A stretch of DNA of 64,000 bases from Methylomonas sp. UP202 (GCF_029910655.1 NZ_CP123897.1:3213547-3277546), one strand, 5' to 3'; shown: positions 19,572 to 28,446, numbered from the stretch's first letter. Numbers and translations are program-made. The notes: generated from the sequence alone by a model not told the origin.

Positions 19572-19846
19572 CGCCCCGCGCGGACTATCCGTCGGCTGAG
19601 CGGCACGAGTCGCCCACACACCGACTATCCGCTGGCTGAGCGGCGCGAGTCGGCCCCGCGCGGACTTTCCGTCGGCTGAGCACACGAGTCGGCCCCGCGC
19701 GGACTATCCGTCGGCAGAGCGGCACGAGTCGGCCACACACCGACTATCCGTTGGCTGAGCACACGAGTCGGCCCCGCGCGGACTATCCGCCGGCTGAGCG
19801 GCACGAGTCGGCCCCGCGCGGACTATCCGCCGGCTGAGCGGAGCCG
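19572..19846. repeat. Seven-copy 40-bp tandem repeat
   Basis: Seven direct copies with consensus built from CCCGCGCGGACTATCCG, TCGGCTGAGCGGC and ACGAGTCGG. Copies 2 and 5 share a CCACACACCGAC variant of the first block, so pairs were probably duplicated together. It occupies the leader region of the H4MPT gene pair. Copies are contiguous, without unique spacers. Confidence 0.85.
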
Positions 19847-19922
19847 AAGCCGAAGCCCCCTCTCAAACGGCAAAGCCGGCCGCTTCCAGTATAATAAGCG
19901 CCCCGCCACCGATACCTTAACC

Positions 19923-20459
19923 ATGACTACGCCGCGTCTCGCCTGGGCCATTACCGGTTCCGGACATTACATAGAAGAATGCCTGGAGTTTATTTTGACG
20001 CTGGATCATGTCGATCTGTATTTGAGCCAGGCCGGCGAGGAAGTGTTGAAAATGTACGGCATCAAACTCGACGACATCCGCGCCCGGATGCCGGTGTACC
20101 GCGACAAGGCCGCCTCCGCGCCGCCGGTCGGTCTGTTTTACAAGGGCGATTACCATACCTTCGTGATGGCGCCGACCACGTCCAACACCGTCGCCAAATG
20201 CGTGCTCGGCATCGCCGATTCGCTGGCGACCAATTTGTACGCCCAGGCCGGCAAGTGCCGGATTCCGAGCATTATCTATCCCTGCGATACCGCGCCGGAA
20301 ATCGAAACCACCGCGCCCGGCCACAAGAAATTCATGGTATATCCCAGGCCCATCGATTTGGAAGCCACCGACCGCTTGCGCCGCTTTCCCTACACCCAGG
20401 TCGTCGACGACGTGGAGCAATTGATCGTCGCGGTCAAGGCCAGACTGGCGGCGCTATGA
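19923..20459 (+). CDS. afpA: AfpA/DmrB-type flavoprotein (H4MPT metabolism)
   Basis: 178 residues of the flavoprotein (PF02441-like) fold: A-W-A-I-T-G-S-G-H-Y at the N-terminus for FMN phosphate binding, and A-P-T-T-S-N-T-V-A-K-C for the second flavin loop. This archaeal-type flavoprotein occurs in bacteria that use tetrahydromethanopterin. A homologue has been shown to be a dihydromethanopterin reductase (DmrB), the last step in making H4MPT, the C1 carrier of formaldehyde oxidation. It is the upstream partner of a DUF6513 gene, with ATGA overlap. The reductase assignment rests on family knowledge. This pair is the main evidence for methylotrophy in the window. Confidence 0.85.
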   Translation: MTTPRLAWAITGSGHYIEECLEFILTLDHVDLYLSQAGEEVLKMYGIKLDDIRARMPVYRDKAASAPPVGLFYKGDYHTFVMAPTTSNTVAKCVLGIADSLATNLYAQAGKCRIPSIIYPCDTAPEIETTAPGHKKFMVYPRPIDLEATDRLRRFPYTQVVDDVEQLIVAVKARLAAL

Positions 20460-21850
20460 GCGAAAAAATTCTGTTCATCACCGGCAAATTGGCGGAAAAG
20501 CAAGTCCGCCAAGTACTGGAAGCGATGCAGCCGGAATTTCAGTACAAGGTGCACGTGATGGGCGTCACCGTCGCGGCCTTGATTACCGTGGACATGATTA
20601 TCCGCCGCCTGCCGGACGCGCTGGGCGCCGACCGGGTGATACTGCCCGGCCGCTGCCGGGGCGACTTGGCGGTGCTGAGCCAGCACTTCGGCGTGCCGGT
20701 CGAGCGCGGCCCGGAGGAAATCAAGGATTTGCCGCAGCATTTCGGCATGGCCGCCCACCATTACGATTTGAGCAACTACCGCACCAAGATCTTCGCGGAG
20801 ATCGTCGATGCGCCGAACGTCGGTATCGAGGCGATCTTGCAACGCGCCGCCTATTACGTCGCCAACGGCGCCGACGTAATCGACATCGGCTGCCTGCCCG
20901 GCACGCCGTTCCCGCATTTGCGCGAGACCATCCAGACCTTGAAGCAGGCCGGCTACACGGTCAGCATCGATTCGCTGGAAGACGCCGATTTGCTGGCCGG
21001 CGCCGGGGCCGGCGCCGATTACATGCTGAGTTTGACCGAGCGCAGTTTGTGGATCGCCGACGAGGTGGCGGCCACGCCGATTTTGATTCCGCAAACCCAC
21101 GGCGACCTGAGCACGTTGGACAAAGCCATCGAAACGCTGCTAGCCAAGGGCCGCGCCTTCATCGTCGATCCGATTCTGGACCCGATCCATTTCGGCTTTA
21201 CCGAATCCGTGGTTCGCAATCACGCCTTCCGCCAACGCTATCCCGAGGTGGAGATGATGATGGGCGTCGGCAATTTGACCGAACTGACTCACGCCGACAC
21301 TTCCGGCATCAATGCGCTGTTGCTGGGCATTTGCTCGGAACTGGACATCGGCCACATCCTGGCCACCGAAGTCAGTAAGCACGCCTGCCGGGCGATCCGC
21401 GAGGCCGACCGGGCGCGGCGCATCATGTACGCCGCCAAGCAGCACAACACGCTGCCCAAGCACATTGCCCCCGACTTGCTGACCGTGCACGACACCGCGC
21501 CGTTTCTGAACAGCCGCGAGGAAATCGAGACGCTGGCCGGGCAAATCAAGGACCCGAGCTACCGGATTCAAGTCAGCGGCGAGGGTTTGCACGTGTTCAA
21601 TCGCGACGGCCTGCACACCGCGCTGGACCCGTTCGAGCTGTATCCGAAGCTCGGCGTCGAAGCCGACGGCGGCCATGCCTTTTATCTGGGTGTGGAACTG
21701 GCTCGCGCCGAAATCGCCTGGCAACTGGGCAAACGCTTCACCCAAGACCAGCCGCTGAATTGGGGCTGCGCCAGCCAGGCGGCGGAAACCACGGTCGATT
21801 TGCACACCTTTAAGCCGGCGGGAACGACGATGAAGCGGCACGAGGACTAA
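20456..21850 (+). CDS. DUF6513 / dihydropteroate synthase-like protein
   Basis: 464 residues, starting at the ATG that overlaps the stop of the flavoprotein gene; a longer frame exists but lies inside that gene. The N-terminal ~110 residues form an unrecognised domain, now called DUF6513. From about 120 onward the protein resembles the TIM barrel of dihydropteroate synthase (A-D-V-I-D-I-G-C-L-P-G, S-I-D-S-L, V-D-P-I-L-D-P-I). It occurs next to H4MPT biosynthesis genes in methylotrophs, and an equivalent fold is expected in the condensation steps of methanopterin synthesis. The exact reaction is not settled. The true folate enzyme, folP, is a separate gene in this window. Confidence 0.85.
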   Translation: MSEKILFITGKLAEKQVRQVLEAMQPEFQYKVHVMGVTVAALITVDMIIRRLPDALGADRVILPGRCRGDLAVLSQHFGVPVERGPEEIKDLPQHFGMAAHHYDLSNYRTKIFAEIVDAPNVGIEAILQRAAYYVANGADVIDIGCLPGTPFPHLRETIQTLKQAGYTVSIDSLEDADLLAGAGAGADYMLSLTERSLWIADEVAATPILIPQTHGDLSTLDKAIETLLAKGRAFIVDPILDPIHFGFTESVVRNHAFRQRYPEVEMMMGVGNLTELTHADTSGINALLLGICSELDIGHILATEVSKHACRAIREADRARRIMYAAKQHNTLPKHIAPDLLTVHDTAPFLNSREEIETLAGQIKDPSYRIQVSGEGLHVFNRDGLHTALDPFELYPKLGVEADGGHAFYLGVELARAEIAWQLGKRFTQDQPLNWGCASQAAETTVDLHTFKPAGTTMKRHED

Positions 21851-21889
21851 GCGGCCAACGCCCCGGCCAACGCCCGCGACGGGCGGGAT

Positions 21890-22290
21890 TTACAGTTTAA
21901 ATTTGGCCGCCAATTTGTCCAGCGATTGCGCTTCCGAGGCCAATTCCCTGGCATTCATCTCGGTTCGTTCGACCGTCACCGGCAAGGCTTGCGCGCCATG
22001 CGATACCGATTCGACGCGACCGGCCATTTTCCTGGTCGCGCTGGCTTGTTCCTTCAGCGCCATGTTGATGCTGTCGACGGACATCGTGACCTGGCTTTGA
22101 GATTCCACGATGTTCCGCACCGAATCGCCGGCGTTTTTCGACAGGCCACGTCGGAATCCACCCCCTTTCACGCCGTTTTCATCGCGGTGACGGCCGCTTG
22201 AGAGACTCGCCGAATTTTCTCCATCATCTGCCTAATCTCGGTACTGGATGAGCCGGTGCGCTCGGCCAATATGCTGACTTCGGCGGCCGT
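21890..22290 (-). pseudogene. Methyl-accepting chemotaxis protein remnant
   Basis: Only the C-terminal part of an MCP signalling domain survives. The upstream portion (A-A-E-V-S-I-L-A-E-R-T, then E-I-R-Q-M-M-E-K-I-R-R-V) is in one frame and ends at a stop after A-M-K-T-A. The downstream portion (N-I-V-E-S-Q-S-Q-V-T, then M-A-L-K-E-Q-A-S-A-T) continues in another frame. The hairpin tip, sensor and membrane helices are gone. Truncation plus a frameshift make a functional product very unlikely. Confidence 0.85.
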
Positions 22291-22401
22291 TGGCTACCCA
22301 AAATTGTTGACGTTCTTTTGCCGTCATGCTTTTTTTCCTGCGGTCTTGCATTCGGGCGAAATTTTCACTGATTTTGGCGGTTGCCGGTGAGGCCTGAATG
22401 G

Positions 22402-23061
22402 CTAACGATTGAATGCCGCCATATTAGTAAACCGCTTGAGCAGTTGCGGCAGCTGGGACATATCATCGAATACCGTATTGCCCGCGGTCCGATACGAATC
22501 GGCCACGCCGGTTCGTATAAAATGCAGCGGCGTCATGCCTGCGGCTACAGCAGCCATTACCCCCACTTCGCTATCTTCAATCACCACGCACCGGCTCGGT
22601 TCAAAGCCCATTGCACTGGCGGCATATTGGAATAGCCCTGGATCGGGTTTCCACGAACCGATCTCATAGGAACTGAATAGATTGTCACCAAGATAGGCAG
22701 CAAGACCGCTGACTGCCAAGGCTTGACGGATTTTCGGAAGCGGCCCGCTGGAGGCAATGCATTTCGGCGAATTCAGGGTTGCGAGCATTTCCAAAACGCC
22801 CGGCATGGGCTTCAAATCACACGCGAAGAGTGCCGCAACCCGCTGGCGATAGCGCTGTTCAAACGAATCCGGCAGCTTTAGGCCAAGACGGTGTTCAAGG
22901 TCAATCAGAATCGAACTTAGTTTTTGGCCGCGATAGCGCTCGATCAAGGTCTCCAGCGGATCATCCAACTGCGGAAGCAGGTCGAGAAAGGCTTGATTGC
23001 ACAGTCCTTCGCTGTCCACCAGTGTGCCGTCCAAATCGAAGATGACACAAATATTATTCAT
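22402..23061 (-). CDS. HAD phosphatase, beta-phosphoglucomutase/YieH-like
   Basis: 219 residues of the haloacid dehalogenase superfamily, subfamily I with an alpha-helical cap. Motif I F-D-L-D-G-T-L has both catalytic aspartates (9 and 11). S-S-G is motif II, Lys of G-S-W-K-P-D-P is motif III, and V-I-E-D-S-E-V-G motif IV. It resembles YieH (6-phosphogluconate phosphatase) and other sugar-phosphate phosphatases. The substrate cannot be read from sequence. A second HAD gene follows 90 nt upstream on the same strand, so the two may be transcribed together, but they are not close homologues. Confidence 0.85.
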   Translation of the reverse strand: MNNICVIFDLDGTLVDSEGLCNQAFLDLLPQLDDPLETLIERYRGQKLSSILIDLEHRLGLKLPDSFEQRYRQRVAALFACDLKPMPGVLEMLATLNSPKCIASSGPLPKIRQALAVSGLAAYLGDNLFSSYEIGSWKPDPGLFQYAASAMGFEPSRCVVIEDSEVGVMAAVAAGMTPLHFIRTGVADSYRTAGNTVFDDMSQLPQLLKRFTNMAAFNR

Positions 23062-23151
23062 CTACCGCATTGCCTACGCTTCGATACGCCATAGCTGGCC
23101 GGCTCCGGTCATTTGGTCTGAATTCCGATCTAACCGGTCACGGTTATCAGG

Positions 23152-23835
23152 TCATGCATTGGCTAACAACTCGCGCGGAAATTGCTCAAAACTCTCGATC
23201 ACGGTCGAGACCCCTTGGCAGGCGAGAAGCTTGTTGTGCGTTTCAAGCGGACCAAGACCGACGATATGGCCGATATTGGCGGCATGGGCGGATTGGAAAC
23301 CGGAAATGGCGTCCTCGACAACGATGCAATCGTACGGCGGCAAACCAATATTGGTTGCCGCCTTGGCATACATATCCGGCGCGGGTTTACCGGGACGAGC
23401 CCCGTCGTCGAAGACAAGCCGTGGCAGATCGAACCACTTATCCAGACCGAGGTGTTGGATGAAAAAATCCAGATTGGTTTTTTCGGAGGCTGTCGCGATG
23501 GTACGGGGTATACCTTTGCTAGAAACCAAGTCAAGCAGCGCTTCGGCACCGGGAGACAAAACAAACGTGTCGGGATTTTTTAAACATAAATCCCGATACA
23601 TTGACTCCTTGATTTGTATCAGCTCAAGCAGCTCTGCTTCTTGAAAGTTTCTGCCGCGGAGATAGCTCAAAATGTGACGATTGGTACGGCCATGCACATG
23701 GATTGAAAATTCGTCGTCGTTTAAAGGTGAGCCTCTAAGGCGTAGCGCCGTCGCTTGCCAGGCCTGAACGTGCAGCGGTGCATCCCAAAGCAAAACGCCG
23801 TTGAAATCAAAAATTATGCCTTTGTATTTCATCAT
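23152..23835 (-). CDS. HAD hydrolase with Asn in motif I
   Basis: 227 residues. It has a beta-phosphoglucomutase-like layout with cap domain and motif IV V-V-E-D-A-I-S-G-F. Motif I reads I-F-D-F-N-G-V-L: the second, acid/base aspartate is replaced by asparagine while the nucleophile is kept. Some HAD families with a changed second aspartate are not phosphatases, so a phosphotransfer, dehalogenase-type or non-catalytic role is possible. Tandem ATG codons mark the start; an upstream in-frame start adds ten residues without support. The gene precedes the other HAD gene. Confidence 0.8.
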   Translation of the reverse strand: MMKYKGIIFDFNGVLLWDAPLHVQAWQATALRLRGSPLNDDEFSIHVHGRTNRHILSYLRGRNFQEAELLELIQIKESMYRDLCLKNPDTFVLSPGAEALLDLVSSKGIPRTIATASEKTNLDFFIQHLGLDKWFDLPRLVFDDGARPGKPAPDMYAKAATNIGLPPYDCIVVEDAISGFQSAHAANIGHIVGLGPLETHNKLLACQGVSTVIESFEQFPRELLANA

Positions 23836-23950
23836 GATTACGGGTAGCGACACAGATTGAGGCACCGTACGGTTGGGCTAAATGATGGCCTACGGCTTAT
23901 CGCACCAACCCAATTTTTGGTAGGGGACATTGCCCTACTTGACGCCATTT

Positions 23951-24520
23951 TCAGAGCACCCCACCCAGCGATTCCTTGAGCGGTATGTCGGCGTTGCGTT
24001 TGTACCAGTCATTGAAACGCTGACGATAGGACTCAAACGGCTGATGCAGTTCTATACGCGGATCGTTGCTCAGAGCATAGGCCATGCCTTCGATTAGCCA
24101 CGGCTCGCCGGTTAGCAGTGCCAGGCTGCCGAAGTGGTCGGCCTGCCAATGATGGATGAGCTCATGCGCCACGTAGTGTTGTTGCCAACCGCGCGGCGCG
24201 ATGGCGATGGCGAAACTGCCCAAGGTGAATCCGGCCTGGTTCGATAGACCGAACGCAGACCGGCATGGCTCGGTGCGACAAAAGATGATCTTCGGCTCGC
24301 CGATAGACAAGCCCCATTGCGCGGCAAGATAAGTTTTCGAGTTGGAAAGTAGCGACTCCGCGGCCGTAAGCTGAGAAACATCGTCTATGCACAGGTTTTG
24401 TTCGTTGCAACGGACGCCGAATGCTTCCGGAATCAGCACCCGAACCGGTTTGAAAACAGCTAACGCCGAAATCGGCAACAGCAGCAGAATCGCCACAGCC
24501 CAACCAGTGAATTTCATCAA
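23951..24520 (-). CDS. Secreted zincin-like metalloprotease homologue
   Basis: 189 residues with an N-terminal signal peptide or membrane anchor (hydrophobic residues 5-20, A-L-A at the end). An H-E-L-I-H zinc motif (V-A-H-E-L-I-H-H-W) lies near residue 120, and a glutamate about 30 residues on, in L-I-E-G-M-A-Y, is placed like the third ligand of gluzincins. Four cysteines in the N-terminal half could form two disulfides. Proteolysis is inferred from the motif alone; no characterised family is recognised. Its start overlaps the end of the alkA remnant, so it is transcribed behind ada. Confidence 0.7.
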   Translation of the reverse strand: MMKFTGWAVAILLLLPISALAVFKPVRVLIPEAFGVRCNEQNLCIDDVSQLTAAESLLSNSKTYLAAQWGLSIGEPKIIFCRTEPCRSAFGLSNQAGFTLGSFAIAIAPRGWQQHYVAHELIHHWQADHFGSLALLTGEPWLIEGMAYALSNDPRIELHQPFESYRQRFNDWYKRNADIPLKESLGGVL

Positions 24521-24975
24521 CCTTCCTCCATGCCAGCTAACGCAAAGTACATGCGTGCCTCGTTATTGGTAACCGAATTTTGGCTCATTTTCCGACCGCC
24601 GACCGGAATAAGACCGTTATGCTGATAAAAATTGAAGTCCGCTCGAATTCCGGGCGCGGCGGCGTGCAAAGCTCGGTGCATGACCAACTCAACGGGCTGA
24701 TTTAATCCAGGCATTCGAGCTGCCAGTCCGGATAATTTGTCAACGTCCAATGAAGCCGACGTATGATCGATGCTCAGTTCTATTTCGGCGGCCATGGGTA
24801 AAAAACGGAGCGTCAAACAGGCCGGTGAACCGTGCCACACGATGCCCTTACGTAATTGGTTAGCTTCGACGATTTCGGCAACCGCCAAGGCATCACGAGC
24901 ATGGAAAGACAAAATATCCTGTAATCGGTAATTCGTAGGTAGCGGCAATGTGCAAGACAATACGCCGGCACTCAT
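24517..24975 (-). pseudogene. AlkA N-terminal fragment behind ada
   Basis: 152 residues. The first ~98 match the N-terminal domain of AlkA-type 3-methyladenine DNA glycosylases (L-P-L-P-T-N-Y-R-L-Q-D-I-L-S-F-H, then R-M/A-R-M-P-G-L-N-Q-P-V-E-type end). The catalytic helix-hairpin-helix domain with its aspartate is missing. The last 50 residues are unrelated and unrecognised. The start overlaps the stop of ada (ATGA), the usual ada-alkA operon arrangement. A deletion seems to have joined the alkA 5' end to another coding tail, so glycosylase activity is not expected. Confidence 0.6.
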
Positions 24976-26045
24976 GCTTCACTCTCCCGGCGTAACAGCT
25001 CAGCTTTGCGCTCCACCCCCCAACGATAACCGGACAAACCGCCATCCGAGCGAACGACTCGGTGACACGGAATTGCGACCGCCAAGGGATTAGCCGCACA
25101 GGCGCCGGCCACCGCGCGTACTGCCTTCGGTGCGCCTATGCGTTGAGCAATATCGGTGTAACTGACTTTCTCGCCGACTGGGATTTGCCGCAAAGCTTGC
25201 CAAACCCGCTGTTGAAATGCAGTACCTCGCATGTCCAGCGGTAAATCCAAGCCGATGGCAGGGGCTTCGACCAAACCGACCACTTTGGCAACCCATCGTT
25301 CGAATTCGTTGTCGCCGCCGATCAGTTCAGCCTGAGGGAAACGGTCTTGTAACTCTCGAGCCAGGCGGCCGGGATCATCGCCCAACGCAATGGCACAAAT
25401 TCCGATTTCGCTGGCCGCCACCAGAATAGAACCCAATGAGCATTCGCCCAATGCAAAGCGAATTCGGCTATTGGCACCGCCGGCACGGTAGTCGGATGGC
25501 GTCATACCTAATAGTTGCGGCGATTGCTCGTAAAAACGGCTGCTGGAATTGTAACCGGCATCATGGATGCCCGCAGTTACCGACTGACTTTTCGCCAGTT
25601 GACTCCGAACCCGGTTACCGCGCTGGGCTGCCGCATAGACTTTAGGTGTCAAGCCAGTGATGGCCTTAAAAATTCGATGAAAATGAAAGGTACTTAGTCC
25701 GGCGATAGCCGCCAACTCGGTAAGGCTAGGCTCGGTTTCGGCTGTTTCCAGCAAACGGCAGATTTCGGTCACTTTATCGGCGTGCTGTTCGCGCAAGGCA
25801 GGTTGATCCGGTTTACAACGCCGACAGGGGCGGAATCCAGCCGCTTCAGCTTCTTCTCGGCTGAGATAGAACTGCACATTTTCAGGTTTGGCGGTACGCG
25901 CCGGACAAGACGGTCGACAATAAATACCGGTAGTTTTGACCGAGTAGAAAAAGCGACCGTCGGCTGCCGGATCGCGGGCCAGCACGGCTCGCCAACGAGG
26001 ATCGTTTTCTGTTGGCAAAGCGTCGGTTTCAATCGGGTTCGGCAT
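24972..26045 (-). CDS. ada: Ada bifunctional methyltransferase/regulator
   Basis: 357 residues. The N-terminal zinc domain has Cys at about 43, 47, 74 and 77 (G-I-Y-C-R-P-S-C-P and C-R-R-C); the first accepts methyl groups from methylphosphotriesters. An AraC-type helix-turn-helix follows (about 90-185). The C-terminal O6-alkylguanine-DNA methyltransferase domain has active site I-P-C-H-R-V-V. It therefore repairs alkylated DNA and should activate the adaptive response when methylated. GGAG stands 6 nt before the ATG. It heads a short operon with the truncated alkA and the zincin-like gene. Confidence 0.95.
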   Translation of the reverse strand: MPNPIETDALPTENDPRWRAVLARDPAADGRFFYSVKTTGIYCRPSCPARTAKPENVQFYLSREEAEAAGFRPCRRCKPDQPALREQHADKVTEICRLLETAETEPSLTELAAIAGLSTFHFHRIFKAITGLTPKVYAAAQRGNRVRSQLAKSQSVTAGIHDAGYNSSSRFYEQSPQLLGMTPSDYRAGGANSRIRFALGECSLGSILVAASEIGICAIALGDDPGRLARELQDRFPQAELIGGDNEFERWVAKVVGLVEAPAIGLDLPLDMRGTAFQQRVWQALRQIPVGEKVSYTDIAQRIGAPKAVRAVAGACAANPLAVAIPCHRVVRSDGGLSGYRWGVERKAELLRRESEA

Positions 26046-26171
26046 GTCGGCTCCGGATTTCGTTCATTCACGCCGTTAATTTACCCAAATCACCGTGCTT
26101 GAACACTCCGAGTCTTGCTTTCAAATTCAAATTAGCTTGCTATCAAAACATCTGGAGCATTACTTAACCGT

Positions 26172-26417
26172 CTAAAGCGTTATGAGCTTTTGAAGATAGG
26201 TGCCGTACAGCAGGTTTTCGCCCAGACGAAACCCAATCAGACCTCGCCATTGCTGGTTGCGACGAAATCCGGCCAAATGATAGCCGGCTTGAGCTTGCCG
26301 CTGCACTTGAGCCACAAATGCCACCGCATCCGGCAAATGGGGACGAAGTATGCTCGTCAGTGGGTAAACCGCCACGATGTCATCGTTTTCAATAATCTCG
26401 TCTATAGATTGCATCAT
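26172..26417 (-). pseudogene. GNAT acetyltransferase N-terminal fragment
   Basis: 81 residues. V-Y-P-L-T-S-I-L-R-P-H, then V-A-Q-V-Q-R-Q-A, then L-I-G-F-R-L-G-E-N-L match the first half of small GNAT acetyltransferases of about 150 residues. The frame stops just where the acetyl-CoA binding motif should begin, and no continuation is found in other frames downstream. GGAG lies just upstream of the paired ATG codons, 10 nt after the preceding gene. It is probably a decayed gene left by a deletion between it and ada. Confidence 0.5.
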
Positions 26418-26427
26418 CGAGCTCCGC

Positions 26428-26862
26428 TTACTCGATTTCCGGCGGCGTTCTCGATGCAATCATCAACCGGTTCCAGGCGTTCATTTCGGCTACCGCAAGC
26501 GTCAGGTCGGATAATTCATGTTCACTGAATTGCGCTTTAGCCAGCCGATAGACGGATTCCGGTACCTCAGCGTCCCTTAACGCCGTGACGGCTTCCGCCC
26601 AAGCCAAAGCCGCAAGTTCCCGCTCGGAAAACACAGTGGCTTCCTTCCAGGCCGCCACCAGATGGACCTTGGTTATGGATATGCCGTTCTGTTGCGCCAA
26701 TGGCGCATGCATATTGATGCAATACGCGCAGCCGTTGATTTGCGAGATGCGCAGCCGTATCAGTTCGAGCAAGCCGTGATCGAGCCCGCAGCCCTGTACG
26801 TATTGATGCAAACCGTACATGGCCTGATAGCCGCTGGTTTGATAGCTGAAGCGTTGGGTCAT
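26428..26862 (-). CDS. AhpD-like / carboxymuconolactone decarboxylase family protein
   Basis: 144 residues, all-helical. The redox pair lies in N-G-C-A-Y-C-I-N-M-H (CxxC followed by His), as in AhpD alkylhydroperoxidases; A-W-A-E-A-V-T is also typical. Such proteins reduce peroxides or act as thiol-disulfide partners. It is transcribed divergently from a MocR/PdxR regulator whose start lies about 120 nt away, which is the usual place for the target of that regulator. The family often contains proteins of uncertain physiological substrate. Confidence 0.85.
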   Translation of the reverse strand: MTQRFSYQTSGYQAMYGLHQYVQGCGLDHGLLELIRLRISQINGCAYCINMHAPLAQQNGISITKVHLVAAWKEATVFSERELAALAWAEAVTALRDAEVPESVYRLAKAQFSEHELSDLTLAVAEMNAWNRLMIASRTPPEIE

Positions 26863-26893
26863 GAGCCACTCCTAATACTGTCGGTCACGTGAA

Positions 26894-26963
26894 ATTGGTG
26901 CTATTCTCGCCAATCGAATGGTTTAATAGAAATACCAATAAGTGAAAAAATAACCAGACCAAT
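26894..26963. promoter_or_regulatory. Possible MocR operator repeats
   Basis: One inverted (ATTGGT) and two direct (ACCAAT) hexamers lie in the divergent region between the AhpD-like gene and the MocR-type regulator. MocR/PdxR proteins bind direct and inverted repeats in exactly this position. The hexamers are short and could be chance. Confidence 0.3.
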
Positions 26964-26979
26964 TTATCGAAATAGAATC

Positions 26980-28446
26980 GTGAGATTAGCGGAACAGATT
27001 GAACTTTCCATTGCAGCGAAACCGGCGCAATGCTCGATCAAAGACTGGATTTACAGCGAGATTCGCTTGGCTATTTTGAGTGGCCGTTTGAAACCTAACG
27101 TCAGACTGCCCACTACCCGCGATTTTGCCAAACACTACGGGGTTTCCCGCAGCATGGTGGTTTTGGGCTATGAACAATTATTGGCGGAAGGCTATATTGC
27201 ATCCCGTACCGGCAAAGGTACGTTTGTCTCAGCCAAACTGCCGGATAGTTTGGATAGTGCACCCGCCCCACAAGACCGCGCCGCGGTTTCGGCAAAAGGC
27301 AGGCTATCGCAACTGGGTCAAGTACTGGCGGACAGCCCTTTTTTTTACGGTGCCGCCGAATCCGCTCCCGTTCCTTTCAAACCCAATCAACCGGATTTCG
27401 AGCACTTTCCGTTGAACATCTGGAACCGTATCGCCTCCAAACGTGCGAATGCCTTGCGTCCGCGCAGAATGGGTTACGCTGATCCGACCGGCTATCATCC
27501 GTTACGCGCTTCGATTGCAGAACATTTACGATATACGCAGCGCATTAGCTGCACACCGGAGCAAGTGATCATCACCCACAGCGCCCAGCAAACCCTGGAT
27601 TTGTGCGCACGCTTGCTGCTCGATCCCGGCGATACGGTATGGATGGAGGACCCCGGCTATCCCGGCGCGAAAACCTTGTTTGCCGCCGTCGGCGCACGGG
27701 TGCATGCCGTACCGATTGATTCGAACGGGATGGATATCGAAGCGGCAATTCAAAACGCCGCACACGCCAAACTGGCCTACGTGACTTCCGCCCACCAATC
27801 TCCAATTGGCCCAGCACTAAGTCTCGAACGCCGAATCGCGCTGCTAAAGTGGGCGGAACGCCATCAAACGACGATACTCGAAGACGATTACGACGGCGAA
27901 TTCCGCTTCCACGGTACTCCGATGGCACCCATCAAAAGTCTTGATGCCAGCGATCGGGTAATTTATATGGGCACGTTCAGCAAACTGTTGTTTCCGAGTA
28001 TCCGTTTGGCTTATGCAGTGGTACCGAAGTGGCTGCAAACACCGTTTGCGTCGGCGATGAGCCTGACCTGCCGCCACGTCGGGCTGGAAGCCCAAGCGGT
28101 GCTGAGCGAATTTATTGCCGAAGGCCACTACGCCAGACATTTGCGACGGATGAAGATGGTCTACCAGGAACGCGCCGAAACGTTTATTACCGCCTGCGAT
28201 AACCAGTTGAAAGGCCTACTCGACGTTTGCCCGATTTCCACCGGACTCGATGCCTGCGCATACCTGCCGGAAGGGTTCGACGACGTCGAGGTAACCCAGC
28301 GCTTAAAACAAGGTGGCATTGAAGCACGGCCGCTATCGTTTTACGGCATCGAACGTAAGCCGCCCAGCGGTTTGGTTTTGGGTTTCTCGGCGTTCAGACC
28401 GGAGCAGATTGTCAGTGGAGTCAGCCGGATAAGCGAAATTCTATGA
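26980..28446 (+). CDS. MocR/PdxR-type GntR regulator
   Basis: 488 residues from a GTG. A GntR winged helix (about 20-90) has R-L-P-T-T-R-D-F-A and G-Y-E-Q-L-L-A-E-G-Y. A linker joins it to a fold-type I aminotransferase domain with E-D-D-Y-D-G-E-F-R and G-T-F-S-K-L-L-F, where the lysine should bind PLP. Such regulators sense PLP or an amino compound and control adjacent genes. PdxR proteins control vitamin B6 synthesis, but no pdx genes are here. The probable target is the divergent AhpD-like gene and the GNAT remnant downstream of it. Confidence 0.9.
   Translation: MRLAEQIELSIAAKPAQCSIKDWIYSEIRLAILSGRLKPNVRLPTTRDFAKHYGVSRSMVVLGYEQLLAEGYIASRTGKGTFVSAKLPDSLDSAPAPQDRAAVSAKGRLSQLGQVLADSPFFYGAAESAPVPFKPNQPDFEHFPLNIWNRIASKRANALRPRRMGYADPTGYHPLRASIAEHLRYTQRISCTPEQVIITHSAQQTLDLCARLLLDPGDTVWMEDPGYPGAKTLFAAVGARVHAVPIDSNGMDIEAAIQNAAHAKLAYVTSAHQSPIGPALSLERRIALLKWAERHQTTILEDDYDGEFRFHGTPMAPIKSLDASDRVIYMGTFSKLLFPSIRLAYAVVPKWLQTPFASAMSLTCRHVGLEAQAVLSEFIAEGHYARHLRRMKMVYQERAETFITACDNQLKGLLDVCPISTGLDACAYLPEGFDDVEVTQRLKQGGIEARPLSFYGIERKPPSGLVLGFSAFRPEQIVSGVSRISEIL

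Noticed and set aside
19572-19846. Possible CRISPR array
   Set aside because: Copies are contiguous without unique spacers and no cas genes are nearby.
19979-20455. 5' extension of the DUF6513 gene
   Set aside because: It would run inside the flavoprotein gene in another frame; the ATGA overlap start fits the family.
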